This document shows positions 25,896 through 34,620 of a stretch of 64,000 nucleotides of DNA, piece by piece (the first letter of the stretch is position 1; the number at the start of each line of letters is the position of its first letter). The translations under genes and the position numbers were made by a program. The notes beneath the pieces are model-generated. The model saw only the letters and a list, made by a program, of their open reading frames with translations, searched no databases and was not told the origin of the DNA. This DNA comes from DATJPR01 sp963811705 (GTDB lineage: Bacteria; Bacteroidota; Ignavibacteria; UBA10030; UBA6906), in assembly GCA_963811705.1 (NCBI GenBank), contig CAWESL010000021.1, forward strand, positions 62,001 through 126,000, given 5' to 3'.

Positions 25896-27188
25896 TCATG
25901 TTTCGTTGCCGGCACGGATTGTTTCGAGTCCGTGCGCGTGGGGGCCTTTCTCACGGCGCGCAAGAAGCTGGGAGAAAATGAGCGCGCTGAAGCCCAGGAC
26001 GGTGAAAATTTGCATCCCGAGCCGGTATCCATCCGGGTTGCTCGCGCTCGCGAGAGAATAGTCGTTCGCCCATCCGATGAGCAGGTTGAATCCGGCAAGT
26101 CCGACGTTCTGACACAGGGTCATCAGGCCGTACGCGGTGCCCAGTCGTTCTTGTCCGACAAGATAGGCGACGGAGGGCCACATGATTGCCGGGATAAGTG
26201 AGAACGCAATGCCCATCACTGCCATCGGGATGTACAATGAGACATGCGTGTACGCCATGACGAGATAGACCGGAATAAGCAGGAACGATCCGAACACCAT
26301 CATCGTCGCCCGTTTCCCGACTTTGTCCGCGAGAATGCCGAACAGCGGTGTCGCAATCATCGCGAACAACGTGAGCATGCTCGAAAGGAATCCGCCGGTC
26401 TCGCGTGTGACCCCGTGCGCTTCCATGAAGAACTTCACGGCGAAGGTTTGAAACGGGAAGATCCCGGAGTAAAACGTCACACAAAGCGCGACGATGTACC
26501 AGTAGGATGTCCCGAAACTAAACAGGTCGCGGAACTTCACTTTGTCCGTCTGACCGGCCACACCCAGCGCAAAGGCTTTCGATCCTCGTGATTCCAGGAT
26601 CCAGTAGAGCCCCGCTCCCACCATGCAGATGACGCCAAAGATCGAAGCGATCATCAGGGGCGTTTGCCAGTGAAGGTACGCCCCCGCCGCCCATGTCGGA
26701 GAATTGAGCGCAGCGAACGACCCGAGCCGTGCCAGGGTCAGATTCAATCCGAACGCGAAACTCAGCTCCTTTCCTCTGAACCACTTCGCAATCGCGGTGG
26801 TGACGGCGACGATGAGCGATTCCGCCCCCAGGCCGAAGATCAGCCGGCCCGTGGCCATCACCCAGAGGGTCCCGGTGGACATCGTGACCACGGAACCGAT
26901 CAGGCAGACGAACGCGAATAACGCGGTGGAGATCTTCGTTCCGATCCGGTCGATGATGATCCCGCCGATGAGGACCATCACGATATTCGGGATGCTGTAG
27001 ATGGCGTTGAGCAGTCCGATATCCGAGTCGGAAAAACCCAGCTGTCGCGTCAGGACGTCCGCGAGGGGACTGATGCTGTCATAGATATAGTAGTTGCCGA
27101 ACATCGCCAGACTCACGAGAACGAGAACGAGCCAGCGGTACCAGCGAGGGGGCGGCGGAAGCGTCTGCGCAACTGCAGGGGTTTGCAT
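25896..27188 (-). CDS. MFS transporter resembling MFSD1, probable dipeptide carrier
   Basis: About 430 residues and twelve predicted helices. The segment GRLIFGLGAESLIVA...KWFRGKELSFAFGL matches, position by position, the equivalent part of animal lysosomal MFSD1 as I remember it, which transports dipeptides; LLNAIYSIPNIVMVLIGG is also similar. The neighbouring genes encode a dipeptidase and an oligopeptide transporter, which supports peptide uptake. Start: the frame is open to a GTG at 27239, but that codon lies inside a terminator hairpin, so I take ATG 27186-27188 (MQTPAVAQ). The substrate assignment is inference. Confidence 0.8.
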   Translation of the reverse strand: MQTPAVAQTLPPPPRWYRWLVLVLVSLAMFGNYYIYDSISPLADVLTRQLGFSDSDIGLLNAIYSIPNIVMVLIGGIIIDRIGTKISTALFAFVCLIGSVVTMSTGTLWVMATGRLIFGLGAESLIVAVTTAIAKWFRGKELSFAFGLNLTLARLGSFAALNSPTWAAGAYLHWQTPLMIASIFGVICMVGAGLYWILESRGSKAFALGVAGQTDKVKFRDLFSFGTSYWYIVALCVTFYSGIFPFQTFAVKFFMEAHGVTRETGGFLSSMLTLFAMIATPLFGILADKVGKRATMMVFGSFLLIPVYLVMAYTHVSLYIPMAVMGIAFSLIPAIMWPSVAYLVGQERLGTAYGLMTLCQNVGLAGFNLLIGWANDYSLASASNPDGYRLGMQIFTVLGFSALIFSQLLARREKGPHAHGLETIRAGNET

Positions 27189-27232
27189 GGTGACCGGATC
27201 CGGGTTTTGAATGGTGATCGCCGAAAACAGGC

Positions 27233-27280
27233 GGGGCACTTCCTGCAGGAGGAGAACCCTCAGCGCATCGGAAGTGCCCC
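27233..27280 (-). terminator. Hairpin between pepD and the MFS gene
   Basis: A perfect 11-bp inverted repeat, GGGGCACTTCC / GGAAGTGCCCC, encloses 26 bases and is followed on the minus strand by GCCTGTTTTCG. It starts 22 bp after the pepD stop codon and would reduce read-through into the MFS gene. Confidence 0.65.
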
Positions 27281-27301
27281 GTCAACCTCTCCTTTGTCTC
27301 T

Positions 27302-28756
27302 TTAGTTCACGTTCTTGAGAATCCCGAGGAGATAATTCCAGAAGCGATCCACGGTATCGATATAGATCTTCTCGTCCGGCGAATGAACGCCTTCAAGCGT
27401 GGGACCGAACGAGAGCATATCCATCCCGGGATACCGTTCACCGATAATGCCGCACTCCAGTCCCGCGTGGATCGCCTTCACCTCCGGGTCCTTCCCGTAC
27501 AATTGGCGGTACGTCGAACGCGCCACCTTCAGAATCGGGGAGTCCATGTTCGGCTTCCAGCCGGGATACCCGTCGGACGCACGCACGTCGGCCCCACCCA
27601 GGGCAAAGACTGCCGACACCGACTGCGCAATCTCTTTGATCTCGGAGGCCACCGAACTGCGCTGGCTCGTCGCGAGCGAGATGTCCTTCTTCCCCGTGTG
27701 GATGACGGCCACATTTGTTGACGTTTCGACGAGCCCCGGTATGTCGGCGGACATCTTCGTGACGCCATGCGGCAGAGCGGCTATCGTCTGGAGGAGTTTC
27801 TTCTGGGTCCCCTTCTTGATGATTTTCACCTTCTTCACCGTATGTTCCTGCAGCGATACGGCGAGGTCCGGTTCCACCGTGGCAAGCTCTGCTTTCGCGA
27901 TTCCTCCCCACTCAACGACGAGTTCCAGAACAACATCCCACTTCGCCTTTGGCAGGACGACGACCGCCTGCGCTTCGCGCGGGATCGCATTGTGCTTGTT
28001 TCCTCCGTCGATCGACGAGACGCGGACGCCGAGTTCGGAAAGCGCGGTGAGCACCCGTCCGATGATCTTGATGGCATTGCCCCGACCTTTGTCGATCTCC
28101 AGTCCCGAGTGTCCGCCCCGCAAGCCGGTCACCCGCAGGAGCGCGACAGTGGACTTTGGCGGCATGGGATCAAGGTCGAGCTTCCAGGTCCCGATCGTGT
28201 CCCGGCCGCCCGAACATCCGACATACAACGCGCCCTCTTCTTCCGAGTCGAGATTCAGGAGCGTCTTCCCTTGCAGGAATCCGGGTTCGAGATTTGCCGC
28301 CCCCGTCAACCCCGTCTCCTCGTCGATCGTGAAAAGAAACTCGAGCGGGCCATGCTGCAGCGAGCGATCTTCCATGATGGCGAGGTTCGTTGCCACCGCG
28401 ATGCCATTGTCCGCGCCCAGCGTGGTCCCGTTGGCCATCAGGAGATTTCCTTTCCGGACCAGTTCGATCGGGTCCCTGGTGAAGTCGTGGACCTTGTCGT
28501 TATTCTTTTCACACACCATGTCGAGATGCCCCTGCAGGACAACGAGAGGTTTCCTCTCGTGTCCGGACGAAGCGGGCTTCCTGACAACGACGTTTCCCAG
28601 CTTGTCGGCTTTCACGTCCAGGCCGAGACCTTTCGCCGTCTTGACGACGAATTGCGAAATCGCGGCTTCATTTTTTGACCCTCTCGGAATCTGGGAGATC
28701 GCCGCAAAGTACTTCCACACCAGTCCGGGCTTCAGGCCTTCGATGGCATTCGACAT
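27302..28756 (-). CDS. pepD: Aminoacyl-histidine dipeptidase (cytosol non-specific dipeptidase, M20C)
   Basis: 484 residues, typical for PepD. Metal and catalytic motifs of the M20 clan are present: LQGHLDMVCEKN (His ligand and Asp), LGADNGIAVA (bridging Asp), IDEETGLTGA (general-base Glu and ligand) and a late HAGLECGIIGE. It hydrolyses a broad range of dipeptides such as Xaa-His in the cytosol. It is flanked by an OPT peptide transporter gene upstream and an MFSD1-like carrier gene downstream, forming a peptide-uptake-and-hydrolysis cluster. Confidence 0.94.
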   Translation of the reverse strand: MSNAIEGLKPGLVWKYFAAISQIPRGSKNEAAISQFVVKTAKGLGLDVKADKLGNVVVRKPASSGHERKPLVVLQGHLDMVCEKNNDKVHDFTRDPIELVRKGNLLMANGTTLGADNGIAVATNLAIMEDRSLQHGPLEFLFTIDEETGLTGAANLEPGFLQGKTLLNLDSEEEGALYVGCSGGRDTIGTWKLDLDPMPPKSTVALLRVTGLRGGHSGLEIDKGRGNAIKIIGRVLTALSELGVRVSSIDGGNKHNAIPREAQAVVVLPKAKWDVVLELVVEWGGIAKAELATVEPDLAVSLQEHTVKKVKIIKKGTQKKLLQTIAALPHGVTKMSADIPGLVETSTNVAVIHTGKKDISLATSQRSSVASEIKEIAQSVSAVFALGGADVRASDGYPGWKPNMDSPILKVARSTYRQLYGKDPEVKAIHAGLECGIIGERYPGMDMLSFGPTLEGVHSPDEKIYIDTVDRFWNYLLGILKNVN

Positions 28757-28781
28757 ACGTTTCTCCTGTTGTGCAGCATTC

Positions 28782-30845
28782 TTACATCACGGCCGTTGGC
28801 GGCGCAGGTTCATCGGGAGACCCGGCTTTCCGCAACGGAACAAAAATCAGGTATGATGCCAGGATCGCAAAGACGACGAGGGCGAGCCATGGTGCGACGC
28901 CATCAAAGCCCGCGATCGCCCAGAATTTGTTGTTGTCCCGGAGACCGACGACCACCGCCACGAACAGTCCGATCAGGGCTTCGCCGGCGATCAAACCGGA
29001 CGCGGCGAGAATCCCGGCGTTTTCCACCCGTGCTTTCTGCGCATCGTTGTATGCACGACGCTTCACCAGACGTTCCACGACGGCACGGATGAGTCCGCCG
29101 ACAAAGATGGCGAACGTCGTCTCCAGCGGAAGATACATTCCGACCGCGAAGAGCATCGGGCTCTTGACGCGGATCATAATCAACGAGATCCCCATCGCGA
29201 TGCCAACGAGGACAAGAGGCCAGGCCATTTCCCCACCGACGATTCCACTGGAAAGCGCAGCCATGAGTCCCGCCTGCGGTGCGGAAAGATTCGGGGATCC
29301 GAATCCCCCGATGCCCTTCCCGAGCTGGGCAACATCGGACGTGTGCAACATATAGAGCGGCCAGAACAGGAACAATCCGGCGACCACAACGCCGATGATG
29401 TCCCCGACCTGCATCTTCCACGGCGTGCCCCGCAAAATATGCCCGACCTTGAGATCCTGCAGCATCTCACCGGCGACGGCTGCGGAAACACAGCCGACGG
29501 CCGCAACGCCGAGGGCCGCCATCACCCCCTTGGCCCCCATCATCCCTGCCACCACCATCGTCAACGCTGCGACAATTGTTGTCGCCAGCGTCAGGCCGGA
29601 AATCGGGTTGTTGGAGGAACCGATCATGCCGACCAGGTTGCCCGAAACCGCGGCAAAGAAAAAGCCGGTCACCAGAATGACGATGGCCGCGAGGATCGCC
29701 GCGACAATTGCGCCGGTGAAGTACATGTAGAGACCGACCATCAGCGCCAGAACGACCACGATGCCGGCGAGGACGACCTTAAACGGGAGGTCCCGCTGCG
29801 TGCGCTCTGTTGCCTCCGACGCGCCCGCCGTCTTCCGGACATCGGCGATTCCGCGCTTGATCCCGAGGATCAGATTCTTCCGCATTTTCCAGAGCGTGAA
29901 GCATGCACCGACCAGCATCCCGCCGACGGCGATCGGCCGGACGATGAAGCGATACACATCGGACGTCAGGTGCGCCCACTGCTCAGAACCGCCTCCTCCG
30001 TAGGAGCCGATCATCGATGGCCCGATGAAATAGACGAGGAGCGGAACGAAGAGACCCCACGCAAGCAACCCTCCCGCAAAATTCAAGGCGCCAAGCTCTG
30101 CGCCGATGATATACCCGACGCCGAGATACGCCGGAGTGGCGGCAGGCCACGTGAACGTCGAGATGCCGCCGGCCTGGACTTTCTTGTCGCCGGAGAAGCG
30201 GACGAAGCCGTCCACCAGTTTGCCAATGCTGATCTGGAACCGGTTGATGGCCTGATAGAACCCGAACCCGTCATACGTGTCGGGATCCGATCGGCCGAGG
30301 ATCTTGATCAGGGCGCCGACGCCCATGGCGCGGAAGAGCTGCATGGCGGCGCTTGCCCCACGCTGCCCTGCCTTGTGGATTTCGCTGGCTGCCACCGATT
30401 CCGGGAACGGGAGCGATTCGTCCTCGACCATGACACGACGGAGGATCGTCACAAACAGGATTCCGAGAATGCCCCCCAAAATCATCATCGACGAGGAGAG
30501 AAGGTATTCCTCCCAGAGGTTTCCCGTTTGAAAATCCCAGTAGCCCAGCATGACGAACGCCGGGATGGTGAACACGGCCCCGGCGGCGACCGATTCGCCG
30601 ATCGAGCCGACCGTTCGGGCAAAGTTTTCCTCGAGCAACGAGCCCTTGAAGAGCCGGAGAACGGCCATGCCGATCACGGCGGCGGGATACGTGGCCGCAA
30701 TCGTCATCCCCGCCTTCAGCCCGAGATAGGCATTCGCCGCCCCGAGGACAACACACATGACAAGGCCGATGAGAAGAGCGCGGAGGGTGAACTCCTTCAC
30801 ATCAGTCTGGCCCGGGATCGCTTGACGGCTTGTGGTGTCAGCCAT
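28782..30845 (-). CDS. OPT-family oligopeptide transporter
   Basis: About 687 residues with some 14-16 hydrophobic helices. The N-terminal motif LGLKAGMTIAATYPAAVIGMAV and the SNNPISG(L/M)T motif in the second half are hallmarks of the prokaryotic OPT family, proton-coupled importers of oligopeptides or metal chelates. Start: the frame is open further upstream, but the ATG at 30843-30845 (MADTTS) has AAAGGAG five bases before it. It precedes pepD by 25 bp, so peptide rather than siderophore import is the better guess. Confidence 0.9.
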   Translation of the reverse strand: MADTTSRQAIPGQTDVKEFTLRALLIGLVMCVVLGAANAYLGLKAGMTIAATYPAAVIGMAVLRLFKGSLLEENFARTVGSIGESVAAGAVFTIPAFVMLGYWDFQTGNLWEEYLLSSSMMILGGILGILFVTILRRVMVEDESLPFPESVAASEIHKAGQRGASAAMQLFRAMGVGALIKILGRSDPDTYDGFGFYQAINRFQISIGKLVDGFVRFSGDKKVQAGGISTFTWPAATPAYLGVGYIIGAELGALNFAGGLLAWGLFVPLLVYFIGPSMIGSYGGGGSEQWAHLTSDVYRFIVRPIAVGGMLVGACFTLWKMRKNLILGIKRGIADVRKTAGASEATERTQRDLPFKVVLAGIVVVLALMVGLYMYFTGAIVAAILAAIVILVTGFFFAAVSGNLVGMIGSSNNPISGLTLATTIVAALTMVVAGMMGAKGVMAALGVAAVGCVSAAVAGEMLQDLKVGHILRGTPWKMQVGDIIGVVVAGLFLFWPLYMLHTSDVAQLGKGIGGFGSPNLSAPQAGLMAALSSGIVGGEMAWPLVLVGIAMGISLIMIRVKSPMLFAVGMYLPLETTFAIFVGGLIRAVVERLVKRRAYNDAQKARVENAGILAASGLIAGEALIGLFVAVVVGLRDNNKFWAIAGFDGVAPWLALVVFAILASYLIFVPLRKAGSPDEPAPPTAVM

Positions 30846-30953
30846 AGTGGCTCCTTTGGAGTGAAAGAAAATCTCCCACGGCAACGCCCCTGTGTCGAAT
30901 GCCGCCGACCGTGGAGGGGATCAGCGCGCCGGCGAACCTGCCGACACCGCGCA

Positions 30954-31856
30954 CTACCGATTGTTTTTGAAGATCGCCTTGAAAACGTACCCGGCAATTT
31001 CCGGATTCTCCTTGAACCGGCGGGTGGAGTACCCGTACCAGTGCTCGCCAAACGGAACATACAGCCGCACTTTGTGCCCCTCGGCGACCAGTCGCTTGCG
31101 AAGTTCGGGTCTGACGCCGAGGAGCATCTGGAACTCATACATGCTTTTCGCGAGGCCCAGATCTCTGATCATGTGCGTCGCCGCATCGACGAGGACGGTA
31201 TCGTGCGTTGCAATGCCGACGTACGATCCCCCTTCCAGCATCCGGCGCAGAACGCCAACATAATTCCGTTGAATCTCCTCTCGTCCTTTGAACGCGATCT
31301 CTTCCGGCTCGCGGTAGATCCCCTTGCAAAGGCGGAAGTTGATCTTGTCGGCGATCATTGCCGCGGCGTCCGCTTCGGTCCTCCGGAGGTATGCCTGAAG
31401 AACAATGCCCGTCTTGGGAAACTCTTTGTGCAGCGTCCGGAAGATTGCGATCGTGTCCGTCGTGCAAGTGTGGTCTTCCATGTCAAACCGGACGAAGATG
31501 TCGTGGACGGCCGCCACCTTCAGGATTTCACGAACGTTTTCCCTGCAAAATGCTTGTTCGAGTTTGAGTCCGAGAGAGGTCAGTTTAATGGAGAGATTCG
31601 AATCAAGGTGCTCCCGCACGATTGACTGGAGAACGTCGATCGAACGGTTGCGGGAGTCAATGGCCTCTTCTTTTGTAAAGATGTCTTCGCCGAGGACATC
31701 CAGCGTAGCACTGACTCCTTCGGAATTCAATTGACGCACCGTGCGAACGGCGTCGGCAAGCGTTTCTCCGGCAATGTATCGGTTGGCAAAATAGCGAACC
31801 ATCGGCCGTGGCACCATGGGAATCGTCGCCACGACCAATCTATTGAGAAGGTGCAT
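30954..31856 (-). CDS. Proline dehydrogenase (monofunctional)
   Basis: 300 residues forming the PRODH beta/alpha barrel, with FMN/FAD-type motifs ISIKLTSLGL-like, VRFDMEDHTCTTDT, VLQAYLRRTEAD and RLCKGIYREPEEIAF; the C-terminal YVPFGEHWYGYSTRR closes the active site. It oxidises proline to 1-pyrroline-5-carboxylate and passes electrons to quinone. The second enzyme, PruA, is encoded at 149-1708. Its own promoter lies at 31940-31968. Located upstream of the OPT-pepD genes, so proline released from peptides could be used directly. Confidence 0.93.
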   Translation of the reverse strand: MHLLNRLVVATIPMVPRPMVRYFANRYIAGETLADAVRTVRQLNSEGVSATLDVLGEDIFTKEEAIDSRNRSIDVLQSIVREHLDSNLSIKLTSLGLKLEQAFCRENVREILKVAAVHDIFVRFDMEDHTCTTDTIAIFRTLHKEFPKTGIVLQAYLRRTEADAAAMIADKINFRLCKGIYREPEEIAFKGREEIQRNYVGVLRRMLEGGSYVGIATHDTVLVDAATHMIRDLGLAKSMYEFQMLLGVRPELRKRLVAEGHKVRLYVPFGEHWYGYSTRRFKENPEIAGYVFKAIFKNNR

Positions 31857-31939
31857 GAGAGACCATCAGGAGAGAAAGAGCAGGATATGGACCGTTGCCT
31901 TTGTTATCAGGACCGGCAGGAATGATTTGCAATGGGCAA

Positions 31940-31968
31940 AATATACCGATGGGTGGCGTGAAAATCAA
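31940..31968 (-). promoter_or_regulatory. Promoter of the proline dehydrogenase gene
   Basis: On the minus strand TTGATT (31963-31968), a 17-bp spacer and TATATT (31940-31945), about 85 bp before the start codon. The -35 element overlaps the last codons of the SpmB-like gene. Confidence 0.6.
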
Positions 31969-32510
31969 CCGAGAACCACTCTGACGATCCACACTGCAGC
32001 CAGCATTCCAACGGCGTCCGCAATCAGTCCTGTCGGGACAGCATGCCGTGTATTCTTCACGCCGACGGCTCCGAAATATACCGCGAGAACATAGAACGTC
32101 GTTTCGGAGCTCCCATACATCGTCGAGACAAGGACCCCGATCAGCGAATCTGGCCCGTGGACCTTCATTAATTCGGTCATAATCCCAAGGGATGCGCTTC
32201 CGGACAATGGGCGCATGATGGCCATGGGAAGAGTCTCCGGCGGCATGCCGATGAGATTTGTCACCGGCGCGAGGATGCCGACCAGCACATCCATCGCCCC
32301 GCTCGCCCGGAATATCCCGATTGCCACCAGCATGGCAACGAGATAAGGGATGATCCGCAACGCCGTCCCGAATCCCTCTTTCGCTCCCTCAACGAACTGC
32401 TCGTAGACCTTGACCTTTTTTAACGCCCCCCAGACCAGAAACACCACGATGACGAGGGGGATGACGGCGACAGCGATGACATTGATGGCCGTACGGAAGA
32501 TGTCACTCAT
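31965..32510 (-). CDS. spmB: SpmB-like membrane protein
   Basis: About 181 residues from ATG 32508-32510 (GAGGTG five bases upstream), with four or five helices. Segments GAKEGFGTALRIIPYLVAMLV and the MRPLSGSASLGIM motif with STMYGSSETTFYVLAVYFG match spore maturation protein B, a nucleoside-gate-domain protein. No sporulation gene is in the window and this lineage is not known to sporulate, so the name reflects homology only; solute transport across the inner membrane is a reasonable guess. It overlaps the SpmA-like gene by 8 bp. Confidence 0.85.
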   Translation of the reverse strand: MSDIFRTAINVIAVAVIPLVIVVFLVWGALKKVKVYEQFVEGAKEGFGTALRIIPYLVAMLVAIGIFRASGAMDVLVGILAPVTNLIGMPPETLPMAIMRPLSGSASLGIMTELMKVHGPDSLIGVLVSTMYGSSETTFYVLAVYFGAVGVKNTRHAVPTGLIADAVGMLAAVWIVRVVLG

Positions 32511-33489
32511 GGGGCACCTCCATCGCCTTGCGGTATCGAGGAAGCCGTTCCAGGACCTTCGACGCAAGGATCCCGGCGATGGTTGCGCAGCCGGCCCCCA
32601 CAATGGATGTTCCGATGATAATTCCCGGGTTCCCCGATCCCGCCGCCGATCGGACTGCCAGGGCGGTCGCAGGGATAAGAATCAGCCCCCCGGTGTTGAT
32701 TGCGAGAAACGTCACCATCGCATTCGTCGCCGTGCCGACCTTGGGGTTGAGTTTGTCCAGCTCTTCCATCGCCTTGAGCCCCAGTGGCGTGGCAGCGTTG
32801 CTCAAGCCGAGCATGTTGGCCGCGATGTTCATAATCATCGCGCTGACAGCAGGATGATCCGGCGGCACGTCAGGGAAAATCCTCCGCATCACCGGCGAGA
32901 GGAGGCGCGCGACGACCCGAAGGACACCCGCCTCTTCGGCAACTTTCATGATCCCAAGCCAGAAGGCCATGACACCGATCAGACCGAGGGCGATCGTCAC
33001 AGCAATGCCGGCGTAGTCGAACGCCGCCTGTGTCACTGCCCGGAGGCGCACAAATCGTATGGGCTCAAGCATGAAGCGGAGGTGTGCGACGCTCCGTGCC
33101 GTATCCCATTGCATCGACTGAATCGCACCTTCGAGTCTGTTTGCGGTCGACGAGGATTTCCCCATATCCTGCCAGATCGAGGGCGAGGAGCCGTCGAGAA
33201 GGAGCGAAAGCTGTGCCGAACCGCGTGTCGTGTCGACGATCGAATTTTGTCTGACGCTGTCGGGAGCAAATGACGTTTGATAGAACGACCGGAATGCCCC
33301 GCCGTCGATCAGCAGTGTCCCTTCCCACGTTGACCGGAGCGGGGTCGGCTGCTTTGCCGGGATGAAGTCGCCTTCCAGCACCTGGCCGTTCCGGTATGGG
33401 TTGACGATTTCGTTGCGAACATCGATACCGACCGCGGTCAGGACGCCGATGGCGATCAGTGCGAGCCAGATGTGATTCAACATTGCCAA
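32503..33489 (-). CDS. spmA: SpmA-like membrane protein with periplasmic insert
   Basis: 328 residues. The second half matches spore maturation protein A: GVMAFWLGIMKVAEEAGVL, NMLGLSNAATPLGLKAMEEL and GGLILIPATALAVRSAAGS. The first helix (8-24) is followed by a polar stretch of about 110 residues before the next helix, which makes it longer than the roughly 200-residue Bacillus protein. SpmA and SpmB are usually paired or fused and probably act as one membrane complex of unknown transport function. The genes overlap by 8 bp and must be co-translated. Confidence 0.85.
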   Translation of the reverse strand: MAMLNHIWLALIAIGVLTAVGIDVRNEIVNPYRNGQVLEGDFIPAKQPTPLRSTWEGTLLIDGGAFRSFYQTSFAPDSVRQNSIVDTTRGSAQLSLLLDGSSPSIWQDMGKSSSTANRLEGAIQSMQWDTARSVAHLRFMLEPIRFVRLRAVTQAAFDYAGIAVTIALGLIGVMAFWLGIMKVAEEAGVLRVVARLLSPVMRRIFPDVPPDHPAVSAMIMNIAANMLGLSNAATPLGLKAMEELDKLNPKVGTATNAMVTFLAINTGGLILIPATALAVRSAAGSGNPGIIIGTSIVGAGCATIAGILASKVLERLPRYRKAMEVPHE

Positions 33490-33549
33490 TCCTTAGCAGA
33501 ACGTCAGTCGTAAATCCGACATCGCATCAATCAGAGCTGCAAAGTGTTT

Positions 33550-33574
33550 GCAGAAAGAAGTGTGCAGTAAGCAG
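33550..33574. repeat. Short heptad-repeat tract A
   Basis: The tetramers GCAG, GAAG, GCAG and GCAG start at 33550, 33557, 33564 and 33571, exactly 7 bp apart. Same signature as the tracts near 36.5 and 53.9 kb. Confidence 0.55.
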
Positions 33575-33623
33575 AACGCCCCCCGGTCTCCCATTCTCTC
33601 CATTTCCCCTTCGTCCAGCGCTC

Positions 33624-34208
33624 TTAGAAACTGAAGCGCAGTGTAAGCCTCGGTTGCATGGCGCCGCGCAGTGCGAGGCTTCCCCCGACATCGAAACCGA
33701 AGAGGCTCGCATCCACATAGGCGTCAGCGAGATTCACGACGTAGAGAATCAGATAGTACCATGCAAAAGAATCGCGCTGATCATTGTAGAATTCACGCAA
33801 GCTGAGCTTGTATGCATAGGTCACGTCGCTGGTGCCGTTATTTGCCCTGAGATACGTTGACGCATCATTCCGTGCGCTGATATAGCGCCGGTTGTTCGTC
33901 AGCCACTCCGACACGAAATAGATGGCGAGACCGGTCACGATCGGGACCTTCCAATACGATTCATTGTAGAATTGGCCCGCGCCGGGGATCACGGCCGAGA
34001 GGAGCATGGCCGTGCCGGGAGATTTTCCCTTGAACGGGATGGCGTTGAGCGAATCGTGATGGAGAGGGGAAGGCGCGGCGACGCGGAGAGTGTCACCGGT
34101 AAAACGGAAGTGCTTTCCGGTTGTGTCGATACCCGGTTCTTGCGCCGACCCCACGAACGCACGGAGGAGGACCAGGCCGGCGATGGCGCAGCACCGAATG
34201 AGGCCCAC
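33624..34208 (-). CDS. DUF5683-family membrane protein
   Basis: 194 residues with a signal peptide (1-22, VGSAQ) and the family motif KSPGTAMLLSAVIPGAGQFYNESYWKVP, here at residues about 61-88 (written for position; key residues are P-G-x-GQ-x-YN and YWK). Two further hydrophobic segments follow and the protein ends LTLRFSF. Function is not known; genes of this family commonly sit after parA-parB in Bacteroidetes-Chlorobi genomes, as here, which may point to an envelope role linked to chromosome partition or simply conserved position. Confidence 0.75.
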   Translation of the reverse strand: MGLIRCCAIAGLVLLRAFVGSAQEPGIDTTGKHFRFTGDTLRVAAPSPLHHDSLNAIPFKGKSPGTAMLLSAVIPGAGQFYNESYWKVPIVTGLAIYFVSEWLTNNRRYISARNDASTYLRANNGTSDVTYAYKLSLREFYNDQRDSFAWYYLILYVVNLADAYVDASLFGFDVGGSLALRGAMQPRLTLRFSF

Positions 34209-34213
34209 GGTCG

Positions 34214-34618
34214 TTATCCCTTGAGGGTGACGGCGACGACTTCGATCTCAACGCGGACATCGCGCGGAAGCCGGGCGACCTGCACCGTGCTTCGCGCCGG
34301 CGGAACCGCGGGGAAGAATGTCGCGTAGACCTCATTCATCGCCGCAAAGTCGTTCATGTCGGCGAGGAAGACGGTGGTTTTGACTGCCAGCGCCAGGCTG
34401 CTTCCGGCCGCCTCAAGGACCGCCTCGAGGTTCTTCATCACCCGATCGGTCTGCTCTTTGATGGTATCGCCGACGATCGTACCGGTCGCGGGATCGATCG
34501 GGATCTGCCCCGAGGTATAGACGAATCCGTTTGCGGTCCGGATTGCCTGGCTGTACGGTCCGATCGCGGCCGGCGCCGCGATCGTGGAGATGACGACACG
34601 TGAGTCCGGGAGAGCCAT
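34214..34618 (-). CDS. ridA: RidA-family enamine/imine deaminase
   Basis: 134 residues of the YjgF/YER057c/UK114 family. Conserved blocks are GPYSQAIRTANGFVYTSGQIPIDP (key residues GPYSQA and SGQ), the AGS(S)LALAVKTTVFLADM segment and the C-terminal PARSTVQVARLPRDVRVEIE with the arginine that binds the substrate carboxylate. It forms trimers that hydrolyse reactive 2-aminoacrylate-type intermediates. It sits 2 bp after parB and 5 bp before the DUF5683 gene. Confidence 0.92.
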   Translation of the reverse strand: MALPDSRVVISTIAAPAAIGPYSQAIRTANGFVYTSGQIPIDPATGTIVGDTIKEQTDRVMKNLEAVLEAAGSSLALAVKTTVFLADMNDFAAMNEVYATFFPAVPPARSTVQVARLPRDVRVEIEVVAVTLKG

Positions 34619-34620
34619 AG

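Noticed and set aside
29343..31625. A 760-codon open frame on the plus strand
   Set aside because: It lies opposite the OPT transporter and proline dehydrogenase genes, crosses their spacer, is rich in R, H, D and Q and has no recognisable domain. It is a by-product of GC-rich codon use on the other strand.
32503..33489. Evidence of sporulation from SpmA/SpmB
   Set aside because: These proteins occur widely in non-spore-formers and no other sporulation gene is visible.
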